Assembly (NCBI GenBank): GCA_002899765.1
Contig: PPDH01000025.1
Coordinates: forward strand, 44,191 to 108,190
From: Sulfurimonas sp.
Lineage (GTDB): Bacteria; Campylobacterota; Campylobacteria; Campylobacterales; Sulfurimonadaceae
Direction of reading: 5' to 3'
DNA: 64,000 bases
In this document: piece after piece, positions 27,828 through 38,152 of the stretch
How the letters are laid out: every line of letters begins with the position of its first letter
How positions within the stretch are numbered: position 1 is the first letter of the stretch
Program-made: the position numbers and the translations under genes
The notes under the pieces: generated by a model
Database searches by the model: none
What the model saw: the letters and a program-made list of their open reading frames with translations, nothing else
Told to the model about the DNA's origin: nothing

Positions 27828-28603
27828 TGGCTAAGAAAAAATGTCCTGATTGTGAGACATGCCTTCCGGCTTGGCTTGCGGCATTTGGGGATCTTATGTC
27901 TCTGCTTTTATGCTTTTTCGTTTTGCTTCTCTCCATGTCGAGCATGGATGCGAAAAAAATATCTGAAGCTATCGGTTCACTCTCGGGAGCAATGAGTGTT
28001 TTAGAGGGCGGTATAAAAACAGAAGTATCCAAAAGACGTATTCAAGAATCAACTCCGATTGAATCAACAGATGAGACATCTGATCAAGTAAACAGGGTTG
28101 CGGCAGCATTGAATGAAATGAATGAAATGACGGCAGAGGGCAACGGTCCTGCAGTCTCTCTCGAAGAAGCGCAAGATGGTTTTGTTATTGAGCTTCCTGC
28201 CGCTCTGCTTTTTAAATCAGGAAGTGCGGCTATTCAAAATGATGATGCACTGCTTTTTTTAAAAAGAATAGCTCTTATAGTAGAAGAACTTCCAAATGAG
28301 ACAAAAGTAAGCGTACAAGGCCATACGGACAATCAATCACCCGGTTCGGGAAGTCCTTTTAAAGACAATTGGGAGCTTTCATCTGCTAGGGCTATATCTG
28401 TTTTGCAAGAGCTGCTCTTAAACGGAGTCGACCCAAAACGTATAAATGCAGCAGGATTTTCAGAGTTTTCTCCAAAAGCAACTAATGTAACCGAGAGCGG
28501 CAGAGAAAAAAACCGCAGAGTTGAACTGCACTTTTATGGAGCAAAACCGGATGATAAGCGAAAAGTTGAGCAAACTGTTTTGGATAAGGCAGCAAACAGA
28601 TAA
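27827..28603 (+). CDS. motB: Flagellar stator protein MotB/PomB
   Basis: 258 residues. One N-terminal membrane helix with the ion-binding Asp (WLAAFGDLMSLLLCFFVLLLSMS, the GDL Asp); this segment looks closer to the sodium-type PomB than to enterobacterial MotB, though the ion cannot be proved. The C-terminal OmpA-like domain (VSVQGHTDN, NWELSSARAISVL, NRRVELHF) binds peptidoglycan and anchors the stator. It starts on the last base of the motA stop and overlaps fliP by one base. Confidence 0.93.
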   Translation: MAKKKCPDCETCLPAWLAAFGDLMSLLLCFFVLLLSMSSMDAKKISEAIGSLSGAMSVLEGGIKTEVSKRRIQESTPIESTDETSDQVNRVAAALNEMNEMTAEGNGPAVSLEEAQDGFVIELPAALLFKSGSAAIQNDDALLFLKRIALIVEELPNETKVSVQGHTDNQSPGSGSPFKDNWELSSARAISVLQELLLNGVDPKRINAAGFSEFSPKATNVTESGREKNRRVELHFYGAKPDDKRKVEQTVLDKAANR

Positions 28604-29340
28604 TGTTTAAGCTTTTTTTACTAATTTTGTTGGGTGCAACCTCAATATTTGGGGCTGAGAGTGTAGCTATTCCTACAATGAACTTTGAACTCTCTGCGCC
28701 ATCTTCTCCACAGCAGCTTGTAAGTTCCATGAATGTGCTTGTTCTCTTAACACTGCTTTTTTTAGCGCCTAGCATGGTGCTTGTTATGACCACGTTTACG
28801 AGATTTGTAATTGTATTTGGTTTTTTAAGGCAGGCACTTGGTACGCAACAGGTTCCGCCCACGCAGCTTTTGGTTATGCTTGCTATGATTTTAACTTTTT
28901 TCGTTATGGAACCGGTAGGCGTAAAAGCTTATGAAAATGGTATAAAACCATATATAGAAGAAAAAATCGGCTATGAAGAAGCGTTTGACAAAACCGCTCT
29001 GCCGTTTAAAAATTTTATGATAAGAAACACGAGAGAGAAAGATTTGGCTCTTTTTTTCAGAATCAGAAAGATGGAAAATCCTACAACCGTTGCAGACGTT
29101 CCGCTATCTATAATCATTCCTGCATTTGTAATAAGTGAGCTAAAAACCGCTTTTGAGATAGGCTTTTTACTCTTTTTACCGTTTTTGGTAATTGACATGG
29201 TTGTTGCATCTATACTTATGTCTATGGGTATGATGATGCTTCCGCCCATCATGATAGCACTGCCGTTTAAAATACTTGTATTTATTCTTATAGATGGATG
29301 GAATCTGCTTATCGGAAATCTTATAGCCTCCATAAAATAG
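28603..29340 (+). CDS. fliP: Flagellar export-gate protein FliP
   Basis: 245 residues with a signal-like N-terminus (MFKLFLLILLGATSIFGA), cleaved in characterised FliP proteins, and four membrane helices. Family motifs: MTTFTRFVIVFGFLRQALGTQQVPPTQ (about 65-91) and a C-terminal MGMMMLPPIMIALPFKILVF. It is part of the type III flagellar export gate (FliP-FliQ-FliR) in the inner membrane. ATG overlaps the motB stop by one base. Confidence 0.95.
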   Translation: MFKLFLLILLGATSIFGAESVAIPTMNFELSAPSSPQQLVSSMNVLVLLTLLFLAPSMVLVMTTFTRFVIVFGFLRQALGTQQVPPTQLLVMLAMILTFFVMEPVGVKAYENGIKPYIEEKIGYEEAFDKTALPFKNFMIRNTREKDLALFFRIRKMENPTTVADVPLSIIIPAFVISELKTAFEIGFLLFLPFLVIDMVVASILMSMGMMMLPPIMIALPFKILVFILIDGWNLLIGNLIASIK

Positions 29341-29358
29341 AAAATTAAAGAAGATAGT

Positions 29359-30474
29359 ATGAATTGTAAATATTTTGGGCAATGCGGTGCATGTAGAGTA
29401 TATGACGGCGGATACGAGCGTCAACTCTCTTTAAAAGTAGATTTGAATCAAGAGAGATTTAAACCTTATTATAATGGTGATATCTCTGTTTTTAGGTCAC
29501 CGCAGAGTCATTACCGCTCAAGAAGTGAATTTAAAATCTGGCATAAAGAAGATGAGCTTCATTACGCCATGAACCATATAGACAAAATGGGAGTCGTTTT
29601 AGTAGATGAGTGTCCGCAGGTGAGTGAGCCTATAGCTGCTTTGATGCCAAAACTTCTTGGCGCAATAGAAAAAAACAACATAGGTTTTAAACTCTTCGGC
29701 GCTGATTTTTTAAGTTCAAACAGCGGCGAGATTGTAGTTTCGCTCCTTTATCACAAAAAACTTGATGCTTCTTGGAGCGAGATAGCTACTAAAATAGCTA
29801 CTGAGCTTAACATATATATAATAGGGCGCAGCAGAGGGCAAAAGCTTATAGTAGGGCAGGATTATGTAACAGAAGTTTTGGATGTAGAGGGCAGTAAATT
29901 TAAGTTTAATTATATTGAAAACAGCTTCACTCAGCCAAATTCCAAAGTAAATGAGCAGATGATTGCATGGGCGCTGAAAAACTTGCCAAAAAGCAGGAGT
30001 GACTTGCTCGAACTCTACTGCGGTGCAGGAAACTTTACCATACCTTTTGCTCTTAGATTTGGAAAAGTTTTAGCTACGGAGATATCAAAATCCTCTATAA
30101 ACGCCGCAAAAGCAAATATGAGCCTAAATAGTGTAGAAAATATTGCATTTGTAAGGATAGATGTAGGAGAGTTTATTCAGGCTCTTGATGGTGTGAGAGA
30201 GTTTAATAGAATGAGAGATATAGATATAGCATCTTATGATATTAAAACCATATTTGTCGACCCGCCAAGAAGCGGGATGGATGAAGCTACATGTAAATTT
30301 GCTTCCAGATATGATACTATTTTGTATATATCTTGTAACCCTGAAACATTAGTGAGAGATTTGGAGATTTTATGCAAAACGCATTTGGTTGCAGACATGG
30401 CTCTGTTTGATCAGTTTCCATATACTCATCATGCCGAGATGGGTGTTAGATTAGTCAAAAAGGGCAGCTTATGA
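29359..30474 (+). CDS. trmA: tRNA (uracil-54-C5)-methyltransferase TrmA
   Basis: 371 residues. SAM-binding motif LLELYCGAGNFTIPFA (about 215-230), the DPPRSGMDE motif (about 303-311) and the catalytic-cysteine motif LYISCNPETLVRDL (Cys near 326), with the general base in HHAEMGV near the C-terminus. It makes ribothymidine at position 54 in the T loop. The length and the N-terminal CKYFGQCGAC fit TrmA rather than the Fe-S rRNA enzyme RlmD, though the Cys-rich N-terminus deserves note. The stop overlaps the next start by 4 bases. Confidence 0.9.
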   Translation: MNCKYFGQCGACRVYDGGYERQLSLKVDLNQERFKPYYNGDISVFRSPQSHYRSRSEFKIWHKEDELHYAMNHIDKMGVVLVDECPQVSEPIAALMPKLLGAIEKNNIGFKLFGADFLSSNSGEIVVSLLYHKKLDASWSEIATKIATELNIYIIGRSRGQKLIVGQDYVTEVLDVEGSKFKFNYIENSFTQPNSKVNEQMIAWALKNLPKSRSDLLELYCGAGNFTIPFALRFGKVLATEISKSSINAAKANMSLNSVENIAFVRIDVGEFIQALDGVREFNRMRDIDIASYDIKTIFVDPPRSGMDEATCKFASRYDTILYISCNPETLVRDLEILCKTHLVADMALFDQFPYTHHAEMGVRLVKKGSL

Positions 30475-30962
30475 TGAAGATAATAGTTTTAATTTTGAGT
30501 ATTTTGCCATTTCTATATTCAAAAAACATAGACCTAGAGATAGAAAATAAAAAATTAATTCAAGAAATAGATAAATTAGAAAAAATAGTTAAAAAGCAAG
30601 AAATTCTTTTAAAAACCAAAGAAAATGATAAAAAAAATCATATTTTTTATGCTCAAGAGTGTGAAAAAGAGAGTGCTTTTCCAAAGCTTATGATGAAAAA
30701 TGAGTATCAAAAGAAGAGTTTTGATGAAAATGAAATTATAACTTTTGAAGCAAGTGCTTTTCGTCTAAAGACAGACAGTATTATATATGATGCGATAGAT
30801 GGAAAAGATATTGACATGTGGGAAAGCCGCACCTCTTTTACATCTAACACGATGAGTAACGGGTGGATTAAAATATCCGGTTATTTTGTAAACAGAAAAT
30901 GGAAAAAAGCCCAAAAAGAGATGTGGGTCAAGTCGGTGCAGACAATCAAAAGAGAGCAGTAA
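30471..30962 (+). CDS. Hypothetical exported coiled-coil protein
   Basis: 163 residues. A signal peptide (KIIVLILSILPFLYS) is followed by a coiled coil (about 20-60, LEIENKKLIQEIDKLEKIVKK) and a C-terminal beta-rich domain with WESRTSFTSNTMSNGWIKISGYF, which resembles short SH3-like or envelope-associated domains. Overlaps trmA by 4 bases, so it is co-translated. No family name can be given; a periplasmic role is likely from the signal peptide. Confidence 0.6.
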   Translation: MMKIIVLILSILPFLYSKNIDLEIENKKLIQEIDKLEKIVKKQEILLKTKENDKKNHIFYAQECEKESAFPKLMMKNEYQKKSFDENEIITFEASAFRLKTDSIIYDAIDGKDIDMWESRTSFTSNTMSNGWIKISGYFVNRKWKKAQKEMWVKSVQTIKREQ

Positions 30963-31005
30963 AGTTATAATGCTATAATGCTGCAAAAAACTTAGAAGAC
31001 GGTAT

Positions 31006-32412
31006 ATGAAAAAAATATTAATTATCGGTGACGGTGAAGTATCTAAACATTTTATAAACAGAATTATAGAGACGCATACGAGCGAAAATATATACTATGT
31101 CGTAGAGACAAAAGCCAAAAAATATAAAAATATAAATCCGTCGCGTTTTAAGTTTTATGAGTTTGACCCTACTAGTTTATATAAACTTGCGAATCTGCTT
31201 AAGATGGAGTTTGCTCAAGTCATAATCGTTATGGATAGCAAAATGGATGTTGAACATACCATTAAAAATATAAGAAGTATAAAAAAACAACTTAGAATTA
31301 TTGTTTTAAACAAGTGGAAACTAGAAAATGAAGATTCAAACGTTGTTTTAATTAACTCAAATGAAATTCTCTCATCAAGGCTGATTGATTATCTGCCTAA
31401 TGTTCCGGTAATCGCCCAAAATGTCGGTATAGGAGAGGGTGAGATAATGGAAGTGCTTGTTCCTTTTGGAAGTTCTTTTATCTATAAACATATCGGTGTA
31501 ATCGAGCAAAAAGAGTGGCGAATCGTTGCTATATATAGAAATAGAAAACTTATCATGCCAAACCGCCGAAGAATGATTCAGCCAAACGACCTTTTGCTTC
31601 TAGTTGGTGATCCTGCTGTTTTAAAATCAGTCTACAGGGCAATAAAAAGAGAGTTAGGACAATTTCCTGAACCTTTTGGCTCAAATCTTTACATCTACCT
31701 TGATATGGATTTGCTAAATTTTACTGCGGCAGAAGACTTTATAAAAAGAGCGCTTTTTGTGCATGAGAAACTTGGACATATTTTGTTTATAAGAGTAGTT
31801 AATCCCAGCGATTTTGATGTAATCTGGATGATTAAAAAGTATCGTAGCGAGAAAGTGATAATTGATATAAATTACAGCAATACAAATCTAAAGCAGAGCT
31901 TTTATAACGATATAAAAGCGTACCATGTCGGCTTGGTGATTGTTCCAAATGAAATATTTGATAATTACAATATGAGAACAATTCTCTATGAAGCACAGGT
32001 TCCTGTTTTTAAAATAGCGGACAGAGAACTCTCCAGTGTAAAGGATGCTTCTATTATCCTTGGAGACAACCGTGATTTGGAGAAAATTTCCTCAACAATC
32101 TTTGACGTTTCTGAACAGATGAATCTCAATATTGAGCTTTATAATTACATGAATGAACATCAAGAGGCAAAAGAGCAGGTTATTGAGCACTACTACAATC
32201 TTGCTACCATCTTTTCAAAAGGTATAAAAGTTATAAAAGAGAGTGAAAATCCGATAAAAAGATTAAAACAAAAAGATGATTTTATACAGATTATTCCTTT
32301 TACAAAAAAATTAACACAAAGAAAAATCTACTCGATTCTCTCAACTGACAGTGAAAGACTCTACCATAAATTAGACAGTAATCATCAAATTTTTATACCC
32401 GTACAGATTTGA
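31006..32412 (+). CDS. TrkA-N/TrkA-C-domain protein (potassium-channel regulatory subunit type)
   Basis: 468 residues. The N-terminus (ILIIGDGEVSKHFINRI) is a Rossmann NAD-binding domain with a slightly degenerate GxGxxx motif; a TrkA-C-like domain follows (GEIMEVLVPFGSSFIYKHIGV, LLVGDPAVLKSV), then a second Rossmann-like half (LYIYLDMDLLNFTA). No membrane segment, so it is a soluble ligand-sensing subunit. It precedes aroB, mscS, mtaB and the ftsH-like gene, a neighbourhood I recall from Helicobacter. Confidence 0.75.
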   Translation: MKKILIIGDGEVSKHFINRIIETHTSENIYYVVETKAKKYKNINPSRFKFYEFDPTSLYKLANLLKMEFAQVIIVMDSKMDVEHTIKNIRSIKKQLRIIVLNKWKLENEDSNVVLINSNEILSSRLIDYLPNVPVIAQNVGIGEGEIMEVLVPFGSSFIYKHIGVIEQKEWRIVAIYRNRKLIMPNRRRMIQPNDLLLLVGDPAVLKSVYRAIKRELGQFPEPFGSNLYIYLDMDLLNFTAAEDFIKRALFVHEKLGHILFIRVVNPSDFDVIWMIKKYRSEKVIIDINYSNTNLKQSFYNDIKAYHVGLVIVPNEIFDNYNMRTILYEAQVPVFKIADRELSSVKDASIILGDNRDLEKISSTIFDVSEQMNLNIELYNYMNEHQEAKEQVIEHYYNLATIFSKGIKVIKESENPIKRLKQKDDFIQIIPFTKKLTQRKIYSILSTDSERLYHKLDSNHQIFIPVQI

Positions 32413-32441
32413 TTTAGCCGTTTTTTAGCCTTATTTAAGTA

Positions 32442-32545
32442 TTATACATCTGATGTTGCACACTTAAAGCGAACAAGTCCGCTTAAGTGGCAGGGACAAA
32501 TGTCCCTACAACCCCCTAAAGCTACGAAAAACTTTGTTTTTCGAG
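32442..32545. repeat. Dispersed structured intergenic repeat, copy 2
   Basis: About 104 bases, partner of 16674-16776. Stems: CACTTAAAGCG with CGCTTAAGTG, AGGGACA with TGTCCCT, and CGAAAAAC with GTTTTTCG (perfect 8-bp). Relative to copy 1 the first stem has several changes that keep pairing. It occupies the gap before aroB. Confidence 0.75.
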
Positions 32546-32572
32546 AACCATAACTAAATTGTTGGATAAATA

Positions 32573-33625
32573 ATGCAAGTACATATAGAACTTAAAAAAG
32601 TTGTAGACAACTCCTACGATATAACGATAGACAGACTTCCTAAAATACATTTTGATACAAAAGTGGCAGTTGTCACAAACAAGACGGTTGCTGCTCTTCA
32701 TTTAGAGTATCTTCTCTCAAATATCAGCGCAAAAGAGCTGCATGTTATAACACTTAAAGACGGAGAAGAGTATAAAAATCAAGAGAGCGTAAATGCTATT
32801 TTGGACTCTTTGTTTGAGCACCGTTTTAACCGTAAATCCATGCTTATCGCTTTTGGCGGCGGAGTTATCGGCGATATGACGGGATTTGCCGCTAGCATAT
32901 ATCAAAGAGGAATTGATTTTATTCAAATTCCGACTACGCTTCTTTCTCAAGTAGATGCAAGTGTCGGCGGAAAAACAGGCATGAACAACAAGTACGGTAA
33001 AAATCTTGTAGGCGCATTTCATCAGCCGCGTGCCGTATATATCGACCCATATTTTTTAACTACACTTCCTAAAAGAGAGTTTGGTGCAGGAGTCGCAGAG
33101 ATAGTAAAGATGGCTGTGACTTTTAACAAAGATTTTTTTGAGTTTTTGGAAAATGCCGATTTGCATAATGCGCAAATACTTCAAGAGACTATAAAACGAG
33201 CAGTCGAGACAAAAGCAAATGTTGTTGCACAGGATGAGAAAGAGCATGGGCTTAGAGCGGCTCTTAATTATGGACACACTTTTGGACATGTTATAGAAAA
33301 TGAGACGAAATACAAACAGTTTTTACATGGCGAAGCTGTGGCTATCGGTATGGTTATGGCTAACTAGATGGCAATAAAGATGAATCTTATGAGTGAAAAA
33401 GAAGCGCTTAGAGTTAAAGCACTTTTACAAAAATATGCTCTGCCTATAAATTATGTCATAGAAGACGTAAAAGCATTTTATGAAGCATTTTTTCTTGATA
33501 AAAAGAGCTCTGATTCTGCCATAACATTTATTTTGCCTCTTGGTATAGGCGATGTTGTCATAACAGACAAAGTTGATACGGGAACCATCATGTGCGTTTT
33601 AAATAAGTTTGGAAAAAATAAATGA
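32573..33625 (+). pseudogene. aroB: 3-dehydroquinate synthase AroB, interrupted by one in-frame TAG (33365-33367)
   Basis: The full frame gives 350 residues, normal for AroB. NAD- and metal-site motifs are present: [14 protein letters not shown] (about 97-110), [17 protein letters not shown], the [10 protein letters not shown] segment, and metal ligands in [12 protein letters not shown] and [11 protein letters not shown]. The stop lies in MVMAN-stop-MAIKMNLMSEKEA, where Glu would fit. AroB makes 3-dehydroquinate for aromatic amino acids, so the break is unlikely to be real in a living cell. The stop overlaps the mscS start by 4 bases. Confidence 0.9.
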
Positions 33626-35274
33626 AAAAAATAGTTTTTCTTCTCCTGATTGCAGCGTCATTTCTTCTCTCAAATGATACGATAAACGATAAAAACATAA
33701 GTGAAGAGACTCTGCAAAAGATTAAGTTTGCAGAAGAGGGTGTTAAAAGAGAAAAGATTGCAAAATATACCTCAGATTTAAAAGAGATTGAAGCTAGAAT
33801 AGCAAAAAAAGACAGTGTCTGGATGAAAAGCTACTCTTCATATCTTACTTCGCTGGATGTCAGAGAGAGTTTGGAAAAAATAGTAGACAGGATAAATTTT
33901 CTCCAAAAAAAGAAGAGTAAAACCTTGAGCGAAGCAGATGAGCTTAGTGCATTGATAGCCAGAGAGAAGATATTGACATCACAGATAGAAAAACTAAAGA
34001 AAAAGGACAGTTCTCCATTTTCAGATCTTCTAACTCCTCCAAATATAGATGAAATTCCAAATATAAAAAATCCTTTTGATATATTTGCCGGTATTTCTCT
34101 AATTAAAACATTGGACAGGGATTTTAATGATTATGTATTGAAAAAAGAGGAGCTAAAAGAGCTTATCTCACTTTTAAAATCTGAAATCCGCATATATGCC
34201 GAGATAATAACTCTTGATGAGGAAGATAATACATATCAAGAGAAAGTAGAACTGAAAATCAAGCAGTTAGAGAGGTTTGAGTCCGCTCTTGACACTATGA
34301 AAGTTACTGCCGACGTGTATCAAAAAAGATTGGATATCATAGAAGTCAGTATTAACAAAGAAGTAGAAGCTCAAATATTTAAAATCGCTAAAATAGGCGT
34401 TGTTATACTTATGGTCTTTGTTTTCTTCTTCTTGTTGAAGCTGTTTGTCAAAAAATATATAACCGATAATGAACGTTTTTATATGGCAAACAAGATTATT
34501 ACATTCGGTAATTTTACGCTGATAATATTAATCCTCTTTTTTAACTATATTGAAAACGTCAGTTATCTAGTTACCATTTTAGGATTTGCATCTGCGGGTA
34601 TTGCCATCGCCATGAAAGATTGGTTTATGAGTATACTCGGCTGGCTTGTAATAGTCTTTGGCGGAAGCATACATGTAGGAGACAGAATCCGCGTTGATAT
34701 GGAGGGCATAAAATATGTAGGCGATGTTATGGATATATCACTTCTTAGGATGACTATCTTAGAAGATATTACGTTGACGTCTATTATGCAAAACAGAAGA
34801 GCGGGCAGGATTATTTTTGTACCAAACAATTATGTATTTACAAGAATGATAGCCAACTATACTCACAGCTCATTAAAGACCGTATGGGATGGTGTACACA
34901 TTACTATTACATACTACTCAAACCATAAAAAAGCGATGCACCTTGCAAAAGAGATAACTAAAAAGTTCTCTAAAGGGTATACTGATATTACGAGAAAGCA
35001 ACTCAACAAACTTCGCAATCAGTATAGTCTTAAAAATACAAACGTTGAACCGAGGATTTTCTCTTTTATAGAGCCAAACGGTATAGTTATTGACGCATGG
35101 TATTTGACTAACGCTTATGCTACGCTAACGCTTAGAAGTGTTATTTCTACGGAGATAGTCGACGCATTTATGGCAGAAGACGATATAACTATAGCATACC
35201 CTACGCAGATGCTTCATCTTGAGCAGCCTGCCAAAAGAACGCCTCCTTTTGCGACGAATGAAGAGATTATCTAG
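33622..35274 (+). CDS. MscS-family mechanosensitive channel
   Basis: 550 residues with a signal peptide (MKKIVFLLLIAASFLLSNDT), a long helical periplasmic region (residues about 25-245), three membrane helices near 250-345 and the MscS pore helix and beta domain (GFASAGIAIAMKDWFMSILGWLVIVFGG, then GDRIRVDM and FVPNNYVF). It opens under membrane tension to release osmolytes. The extended periplasmic domain makes it the MscK/MscM-like class rather than the minimal MscS. Overlaps aroB by 4 bases; mtaB follows after 3 bases. Confidence 0.88.
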   Translation: MKKIVFLLLIAASFLLSNDTINDKNISEETLQKIKFAEEGVKREKIAKYTSDLKEIEARIAKKDSVWMKSYSSYLTSLDVRESLEKIVDRINFLQKKKSKTLSEADELSALIAREKILTSQIEKLKKKDSSPFSDLLTPPNIDEIPNIKNPFDIFAGISLIKTLDRDFNDYVLKKEELKELISLLKSEIRIYAEIITLDEEDNTYQEKVELKIKQLERFESALDTMKVTADVYQKRLDIIEVSINKEVEAQIFKIAKIGVVILMVFVFFFLLKLFVKKYITDNERFYMANKIITFGNFTLIILILFFNYIENVSYLVTILGFASAGIAIAMKDWFMSILGWLVIVFGGSIHVGDRIRVDMEGIKYVGDVMDISLLRMTILEDITLTSIMQNRRAGRIIFVPNNYVFTRMIANYTHSSLKTVWDGVHITITYYSNHKKAMHLAKEITKKFSKGYTDITRKQLNKLRNQYSLKNTNVEPRIFSFIEPNGIVIDAWYLTNAYATLTLRSVISTEIVDAFMAEDDITIAYPTQMLHLEQPAKRTPPFATNEEII

Positions 35275-35277
35275 ATT

Positions 35278-36522
35278 ATGAAAAAAGTATACTTTAAAAC
35301 CTTTGGGTGCAGAACAAATCTTTATGATTCTCAAGTTATGATGAACTCCATGCAGGAGTATACGGTAACGGAAGATGAGAGTGAGGCGGATATAATCGTA
35401 GTTAACTCATGTACGGTTACAAACGGAGCTGACTCACATGTTCGTTCATATATATCTCATGTCGAAAACAGCGGCGGTGCAAAGATATTCTTAACGGGAT
35501 GCGGTGCTCATACAAAGGGAGAGAATCTTTTAAAACAAGGGCGTGTTTCAGGCGTGTTTGGACAGAGCGAGAAGATAAAAATCGATGACATGTTAAGCCG
35601 TGAAGAGCCGTTTTATGAACCTGGGGATTTAAACCATATTGACGAGAGTGTGGTCGATGACTTTATCGGCAAGAGCAGGGCGTTTATAAAGATTCAAGAG
35701 GGATGCAGCTTTCGCTGTTCTTACTGCATTATCCCACATGTACGCGGCGATGCAAGAAGCATGAACGAAGATAAAATTTTAGAGCAGATACAAAGACTCG
35801 CGCGCAACGGCTTTGGAGAGTTTATCTTAACGGGAACAAATGTCGGAAGTTATGGGCAAAAAACCGGGAGTTCTATAGCCTCGCTTATGAAAAAAATGTC
35901 ATGTATCCGCGGCGTTAGACGCATTAGGCTTGGAAGTGTAGAGCCGATTCAGATAACGGATGAGTTCAAAGAGATTTTGGATGAGCCATGGTTAGAGAGA
36001 CATCTTCATATTGCACTGCAGCACACATCTCCTCAAATGTTAAAACTTATGAACAGACGAAATGTCTATAAACAAGACAGATAACTTTTTGAACTTCTCT
36101 CAAGTAAAGGTTTTGCTATAGGCACCGATTTTATAACAGGACATCCAGGTGAAACACAGCAGCTTTGGGATGAAGCAATGAAAAATGTAAGAGAGCTGCC
36201 TTTGACGCATCTGCACGCATTTACTTACTCAAAAAGAGACTCTACGCCCTCAGCTACGATGAAGCCTGAAGTAAATGGAAAAGTAGCAAAAGAGAGACTT
36301 CATGAGCTTGAGAAGATTGTAAGCGAAAAAAACTTCGCATTTAGAAAGGCTTTTGGCGCTCCACTTGATATACTAATTGAGAGTCAAAAAGAGGGTATGT
36401 ATGTAGGATATGATCAGCACTTCAATAAAATTATGATTGATTCAAATGAGGATTTAATCGGAAACTGGATTACTTTACAAGAGTATGAAGTAAAAGAGGA
36501 GTCTAACTATGGTAGGGTCTAA
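35278..36522 (+). pseudogene. mtaB: tRNA-t6A37 methylthiotransferase MtaB, interrupted by one in-frame TAA (36082-36084)
   Basis: The full frame gives 414 residues. It has the UPF0004 N-terminus (FKTFGCRTNLYDSQVM, VNSCTVTNGAD, LTGCGAH), the radical-SAM cluster motif CSFRCSYCIIP (CxxxCxxC, about residue 142), and a C-terminal TRAM-like domain. MtaB adds a methylthio group to t6A at position 37 of ANN-decoding tRNAs. The stop lies in KQDR-stop-LFELLSSKGFAIGTDFITGHPGE, which aligns without gap to the family when one residue replaces the stop. Downstream it overlaps the ftsH-like gene by 14 bases. Confidence 0.88.
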
Positions 36523-38152
36523 AACAAACAGAGTAGCACTGTATGCATCAGCTTTTTTGGTTGTTGTTTTAGTTCTTTTTGCTATTCTTCGCGATAGGGC
36601 GGATATTGTTACACTCAAAGAAGCAACCGCTCTTTTGGAAGGTAAAGATGTAAAAAGCGTAGTTGCTTCAGAGGATTTTGTTTATCTAAAAACAGACAAA
36701 GAGATATACAAGATAGCTTCCTCGCAGGTAACACCGCAAATGTTAGTAGAGCACAAAGTGAAAGTGAAAAGCGACTCAAGCATTGTCGTTTATTTTCTTT
36801 TTTTAATTCTTTTTTTTGGGCTTGGTACACTTCTGTTTAAATGGCTGCAAAAAAACAGAATCATTAACACGCAAAATATAGGCGGTGCCACGTTTAAATC
36901 TTCTCTTGAGAGTTCTGCCCCGATAGAATCCATAAAAAGCGATGTCACGTTTAACGATATCGGCGGCATAAGCGATGTCAAAATGGAGCTTGAAGAGATT
37001 ATAGATTTTATGAAAAAACCAAAACGCTACAAAAGTTTCGGGGCTAGAATGCCTCGCGGCGTACTTTTGGTAGGTCCTCCGGGTGTCGGTAAAACTATGA
37101 TAGCAAAAGCAGTCGCAAATGCGGCAGGTGTTCCGTTTTACTATCAAAGCGGCGCTTCTTTTGTTCAGATATATGTCGGTATGGGTGCAAAGAGGGTTCA
37201 TGAGCTTTTTTCGGCGGCAAAAAACAACTCTCCCTCAATTATATTTATAGATGAGATAGATGCTGTTGGAAAAAAGAGAGACGGACAGAGAAACGACGAG
37301 AGGGAAGCAACTCTTAATCAGCTTTTAACGGAGATGGACGGTTTTGAAAACTCAAGCGGTGTTATAGTTATAGCCGCTACAAATAAGATAGACGTTCTCG
37401 ACTCGGCACTGCTTCGCGCGGGCAGGTTTGATCGAAGAGTTTTTGTCGAACTTCCTACAAAGAGGGAGAGAGCTTCAATCCTTACAAAATATTTAGAAAA
37501 AGTTCCCAATGACGTAAATGTCGATACCGTTGCAAATATGACTGTGGGCTTTAACGGAGCATCATTGGCGGCTCTTGTTAACGAAGCATCTCTGCTTGCC
37601 ATTAGGCAGCATGATTTTCAGGTCACAATAGAGCACTTTCATCAGGTAAAAGATAAGGTAATGTTTGGCAAAAAGAAGCTTCAGATGTTAAGTGAACAGC
37701 AGAAACAGTACCGCGTAACTTATCAGGCGGCGAAAGTAATCTGCGCGACTTACTTTGATCTTCCTTTTGAAAAACTGCTTCTCTCAAACGAGAAACTCAC
37801 ACCCGCAACGGATGAACCGCTTATAAAACATGAACTGGAATCAAGAGTCAAAATGCTTTTGGCGGGTATTGTCGCATGTAACATTAAGTATAACGAACAT
37901 GCAAGCAGCGCAAAAGGTGATTTGGATGAAGCAAAAGAGATAGTTCAGATGATGATTGCAGAGTACGGCATGGGTTCGTCTCTTATGGCCAGCGAGAATG
38001 AAAAAGAGATTCTTATGAAAAGACTCTATGAAGAGACGAGAAATCTTTTGGAATCCCTGCAGGGTGTTATAAAGTATGTATAGAGCGTTTTAAACGAGCG
38101 TGAGAGTATCACAAAAACGGATGTAAAAAAGAAGCTCAATGAAATTTTTTAG
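36509..38152 (+). pseudogene. FtsH-like AAA protein lacking the protease site, with a late in-frame TAG (38081-38083)
   Basis: Two membrane helices at the N-terminus flank a short periplasmic domain (VALYASAFLVVVLVLFAIL; VVYFLFLILFFGLGTLLFKWL), then an AAA domain: Walker A GPPGVGKT, Walker B IIFIDEIDAVG, second region of homology RAGRFDRRVFVELP. The following M41 region is present in length but the zinc-binding HExxH is replaced by YQAAK in VTYQAAKVIC, so it should be a protease-dead FtsH paralogue that keeps only the unfoldase. A TAG at 38081 would cut the last 23 residues (SVLNERESITKTDVKKKLNEIF); the extended stop overlaps the next gene as usual in this strain. Confidence 0.8.
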
